DNA from: JANMDU01 sp043755865
GTDB taxonomy: Bacteria > Pseudomonadota > Gammaproteobacteria > Burkholderiales > Burkholderiaceae_C
Direction: 5' to 3'
Assembly (NCBI GenBank): GCA_043755865.1
Contig: JAYUSD010000022.1
Location: 1 to 13,304, forward strand
Length of the DNA stretch: 13,304 nt
This document shows positions 1 to 7,667 of the stretch, piece after piece; position 1 is the stretch's first letter, and each line of letters starts with the position of its first letter. A model generated the notes under the pieces. It was not told the origin of the DNA. It made no database searches and worked only from the letters and a program-made list of their open reading frames with translations. Made by a program: the position numbers and the translations under genes.

Positions 1-516
1 CTCCACACGCTGCCCCGGATCGAGCCGCTCCACACGCCAAATCACCCTGGCCTGATCTTGACGCTTGGCATCTTTGCTGCTTGGTTTTTCATTCGCCGAG
101 GCCAACACGATAGTGCCATGCGCTGGCTGCACGCTGCCTTGCCACAGCGTCGTACCCCAAGGAACGGGAATCGCAAAATCCACATTCAAAAGCCGCCGCT
201 GCGACACATTGCGATGCTGCGCCGCATACTCCACCACATCGCCCGGGCTCACGCTGCTCGCAAGCTCAAGCTCTTCCTGCCCATTGGCCAAGAAATGCAC
301 TTTGTACGCTTTGAATTGCGTTTGGATCGGTGAGGTTACGGGCTTTGACGCAACAGATCCGATGGCTGTGCTCTGAGCGATCGCAGATGTTGGGTTGGCA
401 GAAAAAACCGCAAGCTGCAATAGGACGAGGCCAGACTGTACAGCCACCGGCGCACCCATCGGACATGCCGCCGCAAGAGCGGCAAACAATACGCGGGGCA
501 TTGCAGCGCAGCGCAT
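1..516 (-). CDS. DUF11-like exported protein, C-terminus cut off by the window edge
   Basis: An open frame runs from 516 off the left edge of the window (172 codons seen, no stop). I chose the ATG at 516-514 because AGGG lies 7 bases upstream; an in-frame ATG at 501 is the alternative. Residues 1-48 look like an export signal: a charged start, an Ala/Leu/Val-rich stretch, and SAIAQ as a likely cleavage region. Residues about 67-172 resemble the DUF11 / TIGR01451 conserved repeat domain: a YKVHFLANGQEEL strand, the PGDVVEYAAQHRNVS turn, an 'IPVPWGTTLWQGS' segment, then VIWRVERLDPGQRVE. Such domains are Ig-like and occur in exported bacterial proteins; the role here is unknown. The gene starts 9 bases after the parC stop and is probably the last gene seen of the parE-parC operon. 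The family call rests on pattern only. Confidence 0.72.
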   Translation of the reverse strand, partial: MRCAAMPRVLFAALAAACPMGAPVAVQSGLVLLQLAVFSANPTSAIAQSTAIGSVASKPVTSPIQTQFKAYKVHFLANGQEELELASSVSPGDVVEYAAQHRNVSQRRLLNVDFAIPVPWGTTLWQGSVQPAHGTIVLASANEKPSSKDAKRQDQARVIWRVERLDPGQRVE

Positions 517-525
517 CACTGCACC

Positions 526-3000
526 CTACTCCACCCGCACCACACCCGTCGGCTTGAAGCCCAAATCAGCGGCTTTGCCTTTGCGTCCACGCGCTGCTCG
601 GGCGTTGTTCAGGCTGCGAATTTCTAGCTGCTCCTCGCGCTCTTTGCCGCCTCGGCCGATACCCGAGATTTTGATGCTGCGGCTGTAGGCTGCTGCGCCG
701 GCGAGTGTGTCTTTGGCATCCAGATCGATCAGCATCAGGCCGCGCCCGCCCCCTAGCATGGCTTTGAGCTCGGTGATCTCAAAAGTGAGAATTCGGCCAC
801 CGATAGATGCGCAAGCCACATGCGTAGCCACTACTAATTTAGGAGCACTCTGCGCAGGCTCTATAACGGCTATTGCCACATTTCGTATAAAAATATCGAG
901 TGGAGAAGGTTTGCAGACTGTCTCACCTGCTTGCACGCTGATAAAGGCTTTGCCAGCTTTTTGGCGCGAGATCATGTGCTCCACGCTGGCGATGAAGCCA
1001 TAGCCGCCGCTGCTGGAGAGCAAAAGCTGTGCGCTCGTAGGGCCTGCGAAATAGTGCAGAAGCTGCGTGCCGCTTTCCAGCTCAACGAGCGTCGTCACGG
1101 GTTGGCCATCGCCGCGTGCGCCGGGCAGCAGGGAGACATTGACGCTGTACACGCGGCCATTGCTTCCAAAAGCGAGCAAGGTATCGACTGTGCGGCATTC
1201 AAACGTATCGTAGAGGCCATCACCGGCTTTGAAAGCGAAGCTGTTGGCATCATGGCCATGGCCTGTGCGGGCGCGTACCCAGCCTTTGGCGGAGACGATC
1301 ACTGTCACCGGCTCATCAACGATCTTGATCTCGGCCACTGATTTTTTCTCGGCTTGGATCAAAGTGCGGCGCGCGTCTTTAGCGGGATCGCCAAAGGCTT
1401 TGGCATCTTGCTCAATTTCCTTGATCATCAAGCGGCGCAGCGTGGCGGGCGAGTTGATGATGTCTTCTAGCTTGCCTTGCTCTTGTTTTAGCTCACTGAG
1501 CTCTTGCTCGATCTTGATGGCTTCAAGCCTAGCGAGCTGGCGCAGGCGGATTTCTAAGATGTCTTCGGCTTGCCGATCACTCAATTTGAAGCGCGCCATC
1601 AACGCAGCCTTGGGCTCATCGCTGTGGCGGATGATGGCGATCACCTCGTCAATGTTGAGCAAAACGATCTGGCGGCCTTCCAAGATATGGATGCGCTCCA
1701 ACACCTTTTCCAAGCGATGCCGCGAGCGGCGCTCAATCGTGGTGGCGCGAAATTCGATCCACTCGACAAGCATCGCCCGCAGGCTTTTGAGCATCGGGCG
1801 GCCATCGAGCCCGATGGAGGTGAGGTTGATCGGGCAACTGCTCTCTAGCGACGTGTGCGCCAAGAGTGCCGTGATCAATTCTTGCTGCCCAATCTTGCTC
1901 GTCTTCGGCTCAAACACGAGGCGCACATGCGCATCTTTGTTGCTCTCATCGCGCGCCACATCCAGCAGCGCGAGCATGCTGGCTTTGAGCTGAATCTGAT
2001 CTTGATTGAGCGCTTTCTTACCCGTTTTCACCTTGGGATTGGTGATCTCTTCAATCTCTTCCAAGACCTTCGCCGTGCTCACGCCTTGCGGCAATTCTGT
2101 GACAACGAGCTGCCACTGCCCGCGAGCGAGTTCTTCAATCTTCCAACGGGCGCGGATTTTGAGCGAGCCGCGCCCGGTGCGATACGCCTCGGCAATGTCT
2201 GTTGCCGGGCTGATGATTTGGCCGCCATTGGCAAAATCTGGGCCGGGTACGAGCGTGAAAAGCTCCTCATCAGTGAGCTTGGCATTCTTGATGAGCGCGA
2301 CTGCGGCCTGCGCAATCTCAGATAAGTTGTGGCTTGGAATTTCTGTAGCCAGACCCACCGCGATACCACTCGCCCCATTGAGCAAATCAAACGGCAAGCG
2401 GGCTGGCAGCAGGCGCGGCTCAGTTTCCGAGCCGTCGTAATTCGGCGCAAAATCCACCGTGCCCATATCGAGCTCATCAGTGAGCAGCGTGGCAATTTTT
2501 GACAGGCGCGCCTCCGTATAACGCATGGCGGCTGCACTATCACCATCGCGCGAGCCAAAATTGCCTTGCCCATCCACCAATGGATAGCGCTGCGAAAAAC
2601 CTTGCGCCATGCGCACCATGGCGTCATACGCAGCGCTATCGCCATGCGGATGGTATTTGCCCAGCACATCGCCCACCACACGCGCCGATTTCACGGGCTT
2701 GGCGCCGCTTGCGCCATTGCTGCCGCCAAACGACAGCCCCATGCGGTGCATGGAATAAATGATGCGCCGCTGCACTGGCTTTTGGCCATCACAGACATCA
2801 GGCAAAGCTCGGCCCTTGACCACAGAGAGCGCGTACTCGAGATAGGCGCGCTGTGCGTAGGCGGCGAGATTCAGGCTGTCGCCATTGTCGCCATTGTCGC
2901 CATTGTCGCCATCGCTTGGTGCAGCCGGTATTGGTGGCGCAGGCGGGCTGTTGGGAGGATGGCTTGGGGGCTCGATATCAAACAGGGTCGGGTCGCTCAT
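526..3000 (-). CDS. parC: DNA topoisomerase IV subunit A (ParC)
   Basis: ParC is the DNA breakage-reunion subunit of topoisomerase IV, which decatenates daughter chromosomes as a ParC2ParE2 complex. The protein is 824 aa, slightly longer than usual (about 750-780). Residues 1-41 are a family-unlike tail rich in Pro, ending in three GDN repeats. The conserved core begins at about 42 (LAAYAQRAYLEYALSVVKGR). The catalytic pair is Arg160-Tyr161 in AAMRYTEARL. The quinolone region reads HPHGDSAAYDAM at 117-128: Ser122 and Asp126 occupy the E. coli Ser80 and Glu84 positions, so the serine is the susceptible type and the acidic residue is Asp as in GyrA. From about residue 560 a beta-pinwheel follows; I see no GyrA-box (QRRGGKG), as expected for ParC rather than GyrA. 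The start lacks a Shine-Dalgarno. It follows the lytic transglycosylase gene by 25 bases, and its partner parE is upstream in the same operon. Confidence 0.97.
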   Translation of the reverse strand: MSDPTLFDIEPPSHPPNSPPAPPIPAAPSDGDNGDNGDNGDSLNLAAYAQRAYLEYALSVVKGRALPDVCDGQKPVQRRIIYSMHRMGLSFGGSNGASGAKPVKSARVVGDVLGKYHPHGDSAAYDAMVRMAQGFSQRYPLVDGQGNFGSRDGDSAAAMRYTEARLSKIATLLTDELDMGTVDFAPNYDGSETEPRLLPARLPFDLLNGASGIAVGLATEIPSHNLSEIAQAAVALIKNAKLTDEELFTLVPGPDFANGGQIISPATDIAEAYRTGRGSLKIRARWKIEELARGQWQLVVTELPQGVSTAKVLEEIEEITNPKVKTGKKALNQDQIQLKASMLALLDVARDESNKDAHVRLVFEPKTSKIGQQELITALLAHTSLESSCPINLTSIGLDGRPMLKSLRAMLVEWIEFRATTIERRSRHRLEKVLERIHILEGRQIVLLNIDEVIAIIRHSDEPKAALMARFKLSDRQAEDILEIRLRQLARLEAIKIEQELSELKQEQGKLEDIINSPATLRRLMIKEIEQDAKAFGDPAKDARRTLIQAEKKSVAEIKIVDEPVTVIVSAKGWVRARTGHGHDANSFAFKAGDGLYDTFECRTVDTLLAFGSNGRVYSVNVSLLPGARGDGQPVTTLVELESGTQLLHYFAGPTSAQLLLSSSGGYGFIASVEHMISRQKAGKAFISVQAGETVCKPSPLDIFIRNVAIAVIEPAQSAPKLVVATHVACASIGGRILTFEITELKAMLGGGRGLMLIDLDAKDTLAGAAAYSRSIKISGIGRGGKEREEQLEIRSLNNARAARGRKGKAADLGFKPTGVVRVE
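2881..2907. repeat. Three perfect 9-bp tandem repeats in the parC N-terminal tail
   Basis: The unit GCCATTGTC is present three times without mismatch (2881-2889, 2890-2898, 2899-2907), with partial copies on both sides (GTC at 2878-2880, GCCATCG at 2908-2914). On the coding strand it encodes repeated Gly-Asp-Asn between the Pro-rich tail and the ParC catalytic core. Because the unit is 9 bases, gain or loss of copies by slippage would keep the frame and only change linker length. Confidence 0.9.
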
Positions 3001-3025
3001 AGGAGGTGTTCGTTTTGAAATTCCG

Positions 3026-4066
3026 TTAATTTATTTTGTTGCTAGCGGGCGATGCACCCAACGCAGCGGCGGGTGCGTCAACAGCCGGCGAGTTCGTATT
3101 CGGCGCTGTGAGCGGTGCGGGCGCTGCGGTAAGGGGCGGCACCATGTTGCCGCGCCCTGCAATTTGACCGGGCGCATTGGCGGCAGGTGCGTTGGGAAAC
3201 TCCATGCGCACGCGGCCGGGCTGGGTCAGCTGCCCCGCACGCTGATCCTGCTCTTGCTTTCGCGCCACAGCGGCTGGTGGTTTGAGCTGGTTGTAAATCT
3301 GCATGACGGTCACCACGTAATTTTGCGTCTCTTTGAACGGCGGAATCTTATTGCCATAACGCTGCACCGCGCCTTCGCCTGCGTTGTAAGCGGCCAGCGC
3401 CAGCTCTAGTCTGCCGGGGAACATGTTGATCAGATCGCGCAAATAGCGCGTACCGGCTTTGATGTTGGTTTTGGGATCGATCAGCTTTTTCTCGATCGGT
3501 GTTTTCGCATCGCTGCTCACGCCGTAGCGCTGCGCCGTGGGCGGCATCAGTTGCATTAAGCCCACCGCGCCCTTGGGCGAGACCGCGCTGGCATCGAAGC
3601 CGCTCTCAGTGGCAATCAGCGCTTGCAGCAGCTCAAAATCCACGTTGTGCGCTTGCGAGGCTTCACGCATGTGATGCTTGACGGCTTTGAAATTGGGCGA
3701 AACCTCAAAGAAAGCAAGTAGTTTGGATTGCCGTGCTGGCAACGCCACGGGGCGCGGCGTGTTCAGCTCCAGCTCGGGCTTGGCTGGCGCGGCCAAACCA
3801 TCGCGGGTATCAAAGCCCGTGTTACCTCGGAAGAAAAGCTCATACCGATCATCAATTTTCTCTGCCGCAAAATGCGCCACGCCTTTCGCATCAATGTAGC
3901 CCCAGACATCGGCATGAGCGGGCAAAGCCACCAAAAAGAGCGTCGATCCACAAACTGCCATCATGCCAAATCGCGCAACTGCGCTTAAAGCACCGCACAG
4001 CAAGCGCTTTAATTTTGATAGCACACCGCGCAGTTTGCATGCCGGGTAGAGGCCAATTTCATTCAT
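3026..4066 (-). CDS. Soluble-type lytic murein transglycosylase (SLT domain), exported
   Basis: This enzyme family cleaves the MurNAc-GlcNAc bond of peptidoglycan in the periplasm, giving 1,6-anhydro ends. The protein is 346 aa. A long basic n-region and a hydrophobic stretch ending LVALPAHA (about residue 52) form a signal peptide. A short DUF4124-like segment (WGYIDAKGVAHFA) follows at 55-68. The SLT domain spans about 125-262: catalytic Glu154 in ALIATESGFD, GLMQLMP at 169-175, and AYNAGEGAV at 226-234. The tail after 265 is a low-complexity Ala/Pro/Asn region that may span the periplasm or bind wall. No lipobox is seen, so it is probably soluble or held by an uncleaved signal. The gene starts 9 bases after the GNAT stop with no clear ribosome site. 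In several Burkholderiales a transglycosylase sits between parE and parC (from memory), so its presence here is expected. Confidence 0.93.
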   Translation of the reverse strand: MNEIGLYPACKLRGVLSKLKRLLCGALSAVARFGMMAVCGSTLFLVALPAHADVWGYIDAKGVAHFAAEKIDDRYELFFRGNTGFDTRDGLAAPAKPELELNTPRPVALPARQSKLLAFFEVSPNFKAVKHHMREASQAHNVDFELLQALIATESGFDASAVSPKGAVGLMQLMPPTAQRYGVSSDAKTPIEKKLIDPKTNIKAGTRYLRDLINMFPGRLELALAAYNAGEGAVQRYGNKIPPFKETQNYVVTVMQIYNQLKPPAAVARKQEQDQRAGQLTQPGRVRMEFPNAPAANAPGQIAGRGNMVPPLTAAPAPLTAPNTNSPAVDAPAAALGASPASNKIN

Positions 4067-4075
4067 AAATAGGGT

Positions 4076-4645
4076 CTATTCTTGCATTTCCAAACCCGCC
4101 AAGCGCCGGGCTACGAATTCAGTTTTCAGCATCGACAGCACATGCAGCGAATCAAAATCCGCCCCTGCTTGCGATCCCCGGCCTGAAGGCAAACTGCTCG
4201 CCCTCTGCTCGATCCTGACCGCCTCGCGCAGCGTGCCCTCCAGCACAAAACCTTCCCCGTCATACAACGCCTTGGCCCGCACATTGCGCGATTTCACATC
4301 CAGCCAAAAGCGATGCGCCCCCAAATCATCAAACGCCACCCGCTTGGCCACGCGCAGCGCCGCCCGGCCTAATCCCTGCCCTTTAGACTGAATCACCATG
4401 CGCTTCAATTCAATCGACTGATGCGGATTACGGCATCCAATCAATATCAAAAACCCCACAGCCTCCAACCCAGAGCCGCCTTCCACAATAAAGTGCCGCA
4501 TATCTGGAAACCGAATTGAAGCCTCATGCTGCGTGCGATCCCAAGGCGTGATGAATGGCAAATTCTCAGCATCCTGCTCAAGCGAAAGCACAAATGCGAT
4601 GTCGCTAGAAAGCGTGGGGCGCAGGCGGATGCGTTGTGCGTTCAT
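4076..4645 (-). CDS. GNAT-family N-acetyltransferase (RimJ/RimL-like)
   Basis: GNAT enzymes move an acetyl group from acetyl-CoA to an amine of a protein or small molecule. This one is 189 aa, a usual single-domain length. The N-terminal strand IRLRPTLSSDIAFVLSLEQD is typical of the RimJ/RimL type. The acetyl-CoA pyrophosphate loop is KGQGLGRAAL at 88-97. The LDVKSRNVRAKALYDGEGFVLEGTLRE segment (115-141) carries the conserved Asn121 and Tyr128 and the GF-x-x-EG motif of the fold's end. Substrate cannot be told. The ATG overlaps the stop of the DUF1016 gene as ATGA, so translation is probably coupled and the two proteins may be made in similar amounts. A linker-like stretch at about 148-163 (SSLPSGRGSQAGADFD) is unusual for the family. 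Confidence 0.88.
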   Translation of the reverse strand: MNAQRIRLRPTLSSDIAFVLSLEQDAENLPFITPWDRTQHEASIRFPDMRHFIVEGGSGLEAVGFLILIGCRNPHQSIELKRMVIQSKGQGLGRAALRVAKRVAFDDLGAHRFWLDVKSRNVRAKALYDGEGFVLEGTLREAVRIEQRASSLPSGRGSQAGADFDSLHVLSMLKTEFVARRLAGLEMQE

Positions 4646-5700
4646 GCGTCGCCGTCCACTTCATCTGCTTTTTGCAAACTCAAGGTTTGCTGCAAAGCGG
4701 CGCGCTCTTTGTCCATCTCCATGCTCAGTTGCTCCTCTGTTGGAAGCACGAGCTTGTAGCGGCTGGCAAAGAGCTGCTCATTGCCATTGAGCACCGAGTA
4801 ACGCACGACAGAATGATCTTTGTCTTCGCACAGCAAAATACCCACGGTGGGGTTGTCGCCCTCGCCTCGGCGCAGATCGTCGTACATGCGCACATACATG
4901 TCCATTTGACCGATGTCTTGATGCGTCAGTTCACCTGTTTTCAGGTCAATCAACACAAAGCATTTGAGCAAGTAGTTGTAAAACACCAGATCAATATAGA
5001 AATCTTTGGTCTCGGTGCTGATGCGCTGCTGCCTTGCGACGAATGCGAAGCCTTTGCCTAATTCGAGCAAAAAAGCTTGCAGCTTGTCCATCAGCGCCTG
5101 CTCAAGGTTGGATTCGAGTAACTTGCCCATGCCCGGCAGCCCTAAAAACTCTAGCATGACAGGATCGCGCACGAACGCCCGCGCGGTGTTCTCAGCTTGT
5201 GTATTGACCACGGCCTCGTCAGTCACTGCTTTTTTGTCTTGGCTCAGCAACAATCGCTCGTAATACATCGAGCCAATTTGCCGCTCTAGAGCACGGGAAC
5301 TCCAGTTTTGAGAGATCGATTCGTTCACGTACCATTGGCGCGTTGGTTGGCTTTGCACACGAAGCAAGAGGCGGTAATGCGTCCAGCTCAATTCGCGACG
5401 CACTGCGTCGCGAATTGGAAAAGCCAGATAAAAGCCACGCATGTGACGTAAATTCGTGGCATCAAAGCCTTTTCCGAACTCATGAGTCAGCTGCTGAGCA
5501 ATTTGCGCCATCAAACGCGAACCAAACGCAGCTCTGCTCTCGCCCTGCTGCTCGAATTCCACAATATGCTGCCCGACTTGCCAATAGGTCATGACTTGAA
5601 TGTTGTCTACAGCCCGCAGCGCCTGCTGGCGCGATTGCGCAATCAGCGCCCGAAGCCCAGAGAGCAAATCAGGCGGCAGAACGGCGAGTTCGGATGCCAT
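4642..5700 (-). CDS. YhcG-like DUF1016 protein with PDDEXK nuclease domain
   Basis: The protein is 352 aa from the ATG at 5700-5698, which forms TGATG with the parE stop. A TTG one codon earlier (5703) has GGAGG 7 bases upstream (10 bases for the ATG) and is equally possible. Residues about 10-150 are the DUF1016 N-terminal domain (AVDNIQVMTYWQVGQHIVEF, ELSWTHYRLLLRV, NWSSRALERQIGSMYYERL). Residues about 177-320 are a PDDEXK nuclease fold: Glu200 in ESNLEQALM, Asp237 in FYIDLVFYN, Asp252-x-Lys254 in FVLIDLKTGEL, then Gln261/Gln265. All expected catalytic residues are present, so it is probably an active DNase. Members are scattered in accessory regions and near restriction genes; the biological role is not settled. 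Here it is wedged between parE and the GNAT gene with overlaps at both ends, which suggests insertion into the topoisomerase IV operon. Confidence 0.92.
   Translation of the reverse strand: MASELAVLPPDLLSGLRALIAQSRQQALRAVDNIQVMTYWQVGQHIVEFEQQGESRAAFGSRLMAQIAQQLTHEFGKGFDATNLRHMRGFYLAFPIRDAVRRELSWTHYRLLLRVQSQPTRQWYVNESISQNWSSRALERQIGSMYYERLLLSQDKKAVTDEAVVNTQAENTARAFVRDPVMLEFLGLPGMGKLLESNLEQALMDKLQAFLLELGKGFAFVARQQRISTETKDFYIDLVFYNYLLKCFVLIDLKTGELTHQDIGQMDMYVRMYDDLRRGEGDNPTVGILLCEDKDHSVVRYSVLNGNEQLFASRYKLVLPTEEQLSMEMDKERAALQQTLSLQKADEVDGDA
5389..5417. repeat. Perfect 14-bp inverted repeat with a 1-bp centre, inside the DUF1016 gene
   Basis: The left arm CAATTCGCGACGCA (5389-5402) and the right arm TGCGTCGCGAATTG (5404-5417) are exact reverse complements around a single C at 5403. 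The stretch encodes IRDAVRREL, residues 97-105, which fits the usual family sequence, so it is not an insertion that disrupts the protein. No T-run follows on either strand, so it is not a standard terminator. I saw no second copy in the window. It could be a protein-binding site, an mRNA hairpin, or a coding coincidence. Confidence 0.9.
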
Positions 5701-7667
5701 CAAACATCCACCTCCACCGAATCCCCATGCAGCTCCATCAGAGAGCGCCGCGCAGCGGCTTCGCCTTTACCCATGAGTTGGTTGAAGCTGTTGCCCGTTT
5801 GCGCGAAATCCAGGTTGCCGTATTGAATCGGCAGCAAGCGGCGAGTGTCGGGGTTGAGCGTGGTTTCCCAGAGTTGCTCGGCATTCATTTCGCCCAAGCC
5901 TTTGAAGCGGCTGATCGTCCATTTGCCCTCAGCCACGCCTTCTTTGCGCAGCTTGTCCAAGATCGCGGTGAGCTCGCCTGCATCCAGCGCATAGACCTTG
6001 CCCGCAGATTTTTTTCCCCGAGCAGGTGTGTCTACTCGAAAGAGCGGCGGGCGGGCTACATACAAATTGCCCGACTCGATCAGCTTCGGAAAATGCTTGT
6101 AAAACAGCGTGAGCAAAAGCACTTGAATATGTGAGCCATCCACATCCGCGTCGCTCAAAATACAAATCTTCCCATAGCGCAACCCACTCATATCAGGCGA
6201 ATCATCCGGCCCATGCGGATCCACGCCAATGGCCACAGAAATATCGTGAATCTCGGTGTTGGCAAACAAGCGATCTCGCTCAACTTCCCATGTATTTAAG
6301 ACTTTCCCGCGCAGCGGCAAAATCGCCTGTGTCTCTTTATCGCGCCCCATCTTCGCGCTGCCGCCGGCTGAATCGCCCTCCACCAAAAACACTTCGTTGT
6401 GCGCCAAATCTTTGCTCTCGCAATCGGTGAGTTTGCCCGGCAACACAGCCACGCCTGAGCCTTTGCGCTTCTCAACCTTTTGGCCTGCGCGCTGGCGCGT
6501 TTGCGCCGCTTTGATCGCCAACTCGGCCAAGCGTTTGCCGTAATCCACATGTTGATTGAGCCACAGCTCCATCGCGGGGCGCACGAAGCTGCTGACCAAT
6601 CTCACCGCGTCACGAGAATTAAGCCGCTCTTTGATCTGCCCCTGAAATTGCGGATCAAGCACCTTTGCTGAGAGCACATACGATGCCCGCGCGAATACAT
6701 CTTCAGGCATGAGTTTGACACCCTTGGGCAGCAGCGAATGCAAATCCACAAAGCTCTTCACAGCGGTAAACAGCCCATCGCGCAGGCCAGAGTCATGCGT
6801 GCCGCCCGCGCTCGTCGGGATCAAATTTACATAGCTCTCACGAACGGCATTGCCCCCTTCGGTAAACGCCACACACCAAGCCGCGCCCTCGCCTTCGGCA
6901 AAGGTGTCGTTGTTCTCGGCAAAGCCGTCGCCTTCCCACAGCGGAATCACGGCATCCGCAGACAAGCTTTGCTCCAAATAGTCGCGCAGGCCGCCTTTGT
7001 ATTGCCAAGTCTGCGTGTCTTTTTTCTTCTCATCCACGAGCGAGACGGTGACGCCCGGCATCAGCACAGCTTTTGAGCGCAGCAGATGCACGAGCTCAGC
7101 ATGCGGCAAAGCTGAGCTTTCAAAATACTTCGCATCCGGCCAAGCGCGCACAGAAGTGCCGGATTTGCGATCCCCTTCAATCTGCTTGCGCAAATGCAAT
7201 TTCTCAATCACATCGCCGCCAGAAAAAACAAGCTTTGCCACCATCCCCTCGCGATGGCTCGTCACCTCCAGCCGCTTCGACAGCGCATTCGTCACGCTAA
7301 CGCCCACGCCATGCAGCCCACCCGCGAAGCTATAAGCCCCGCCGCTATTCTTGTCAAACTTACCCCCCGCATGCAGCCGAGTAAACACGATCTCCAGCAC
7401 CGCCACCTTCTCCTCAGGATGCAGCCCAAACGGAATCCCCCGCCCATCGTCATGCACGCTGACCGAGCCATCTGAATGCAACTCCACCTTGAGCCGCTTG
7501 CCATGTCCAGCCAAGGCTTCATCAGCCGAGTTATCCAACACCTCTTGAATAATGTGCAGCGGATTGTCCGTGCGCGTATACATGCCCGGCCGCTGCTTGA
7601 CGGGCTCCAGCCCCTTCAAAACACGGATCGAGCCTTCGGAATATTGAGTCGGTATCTTTTCTGACAT
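5700..7667 (-). CDS. parE: DNA topoisomerase IV subunit B (ParE)
   Basis: ParE is the ATPase subunit of topoisomerase IV; its ATP-driven dimer clamp passes one DNA duplex through the break made by ParC. The 655 aa length is usual for the short proteobacterial ParE. The GHKL ATPase has Glu42 and Asn46 in QEVLDNSADEAL, DDGRGIP at 73-79, and the lid GGLHGVGVSVTNALS at 116-130. The transducer follows, with a QTRQRAGQK motif near 389-397. The TOPRIM domain has EGDSAGGSA at 430-438 (Glu430) and the Mg-binding DADVDGSHI at 506-514. The C-terminal FKGLGEMNAEQLWETT box is at 588-603. Gyrase-type insertions are absent and the partner downstream is ParC, so GyrB is unlikely. It is the first gene of the minus-strand operon. 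Upstream there is no Shine-Dalgarno, but TACAAT lies 7 bases before the ATG. Confidence 0.97.
   Translation of the reverse strand: MSEKIPTQYSEGSIRVLKGLEPVKQRPGMYTRTDNPLHIIQEVLDNSADEALAGHGKRLKVELHSDGSVSVHDDGRGIPFGLHPEEKVAVLEIVFTRLHAGGKFDKNSGGAYSFAGGLHGVGVSVTNALSKRLEVTSHREGMVAKLVFSGGDVIEKLHLRKQIEGDRKSGTSVRAWPDAKYFESSALPHAELVHLLRSKAVLMPGVTVSLVDEKKKDTQTWQYKGGLRDYLEQSLSADAVIPLWEGDGFAENNDTFAEGEGAAWCVAFTEGGNAVRESYVNLIPTSAGGTHDSGLRDGLFTAVKSFVDLHSLLPKGVKLMPEDVFARASYVLSAKVLDPQFQGQIKERLNSRDAVRLVSSFVRPAMELWLNQHVDYGKRLAELAIKAAQTRQRAGQKVEKRKGSGVAVLPGKLTDCESKDLAHNEVFLVEGDSAGGSAKMGRDKETQAILPLRGKVLNTWEVERDRLFANTEIHDISVAIGVDPHGPDDSPDMSGLRYGKICILSDADVDGSHIQVLLLTLFYKHFPKLIESGNLYVARPPLFRVDTPARGKKSAGKVYALDAGELTAILDKLRKEGVAEGKWTISRFKGLGEMNAEQLWETTLNPDTRRLLPIQYGNLDFAQTGNSFNQLMGKGEAAARRSLMELHGDSVEVDV

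Noticed and set aside
1229..1993. 254-codon plus-strand open frame opposite parC
   Set aside because: It lies entirely antisense to conserved parC codons, has Ser/Arg-rich shadow composition and resembles no family.
2079..2681. 200-codon minus-strand frame inside parC
   Set aside because: It is in another frame of the same strand, fully covered by the ParC catalytic core, and its sequence (Arg/Ser/Trp-rich) is unlike any protein I know.
5389..5417. A dif/XerCD site for the inverted repeat
   Set aside because: dif sites have 11-bp arms around a 6-bp centre with a different sequence; here there are 14-bp arms around one base.
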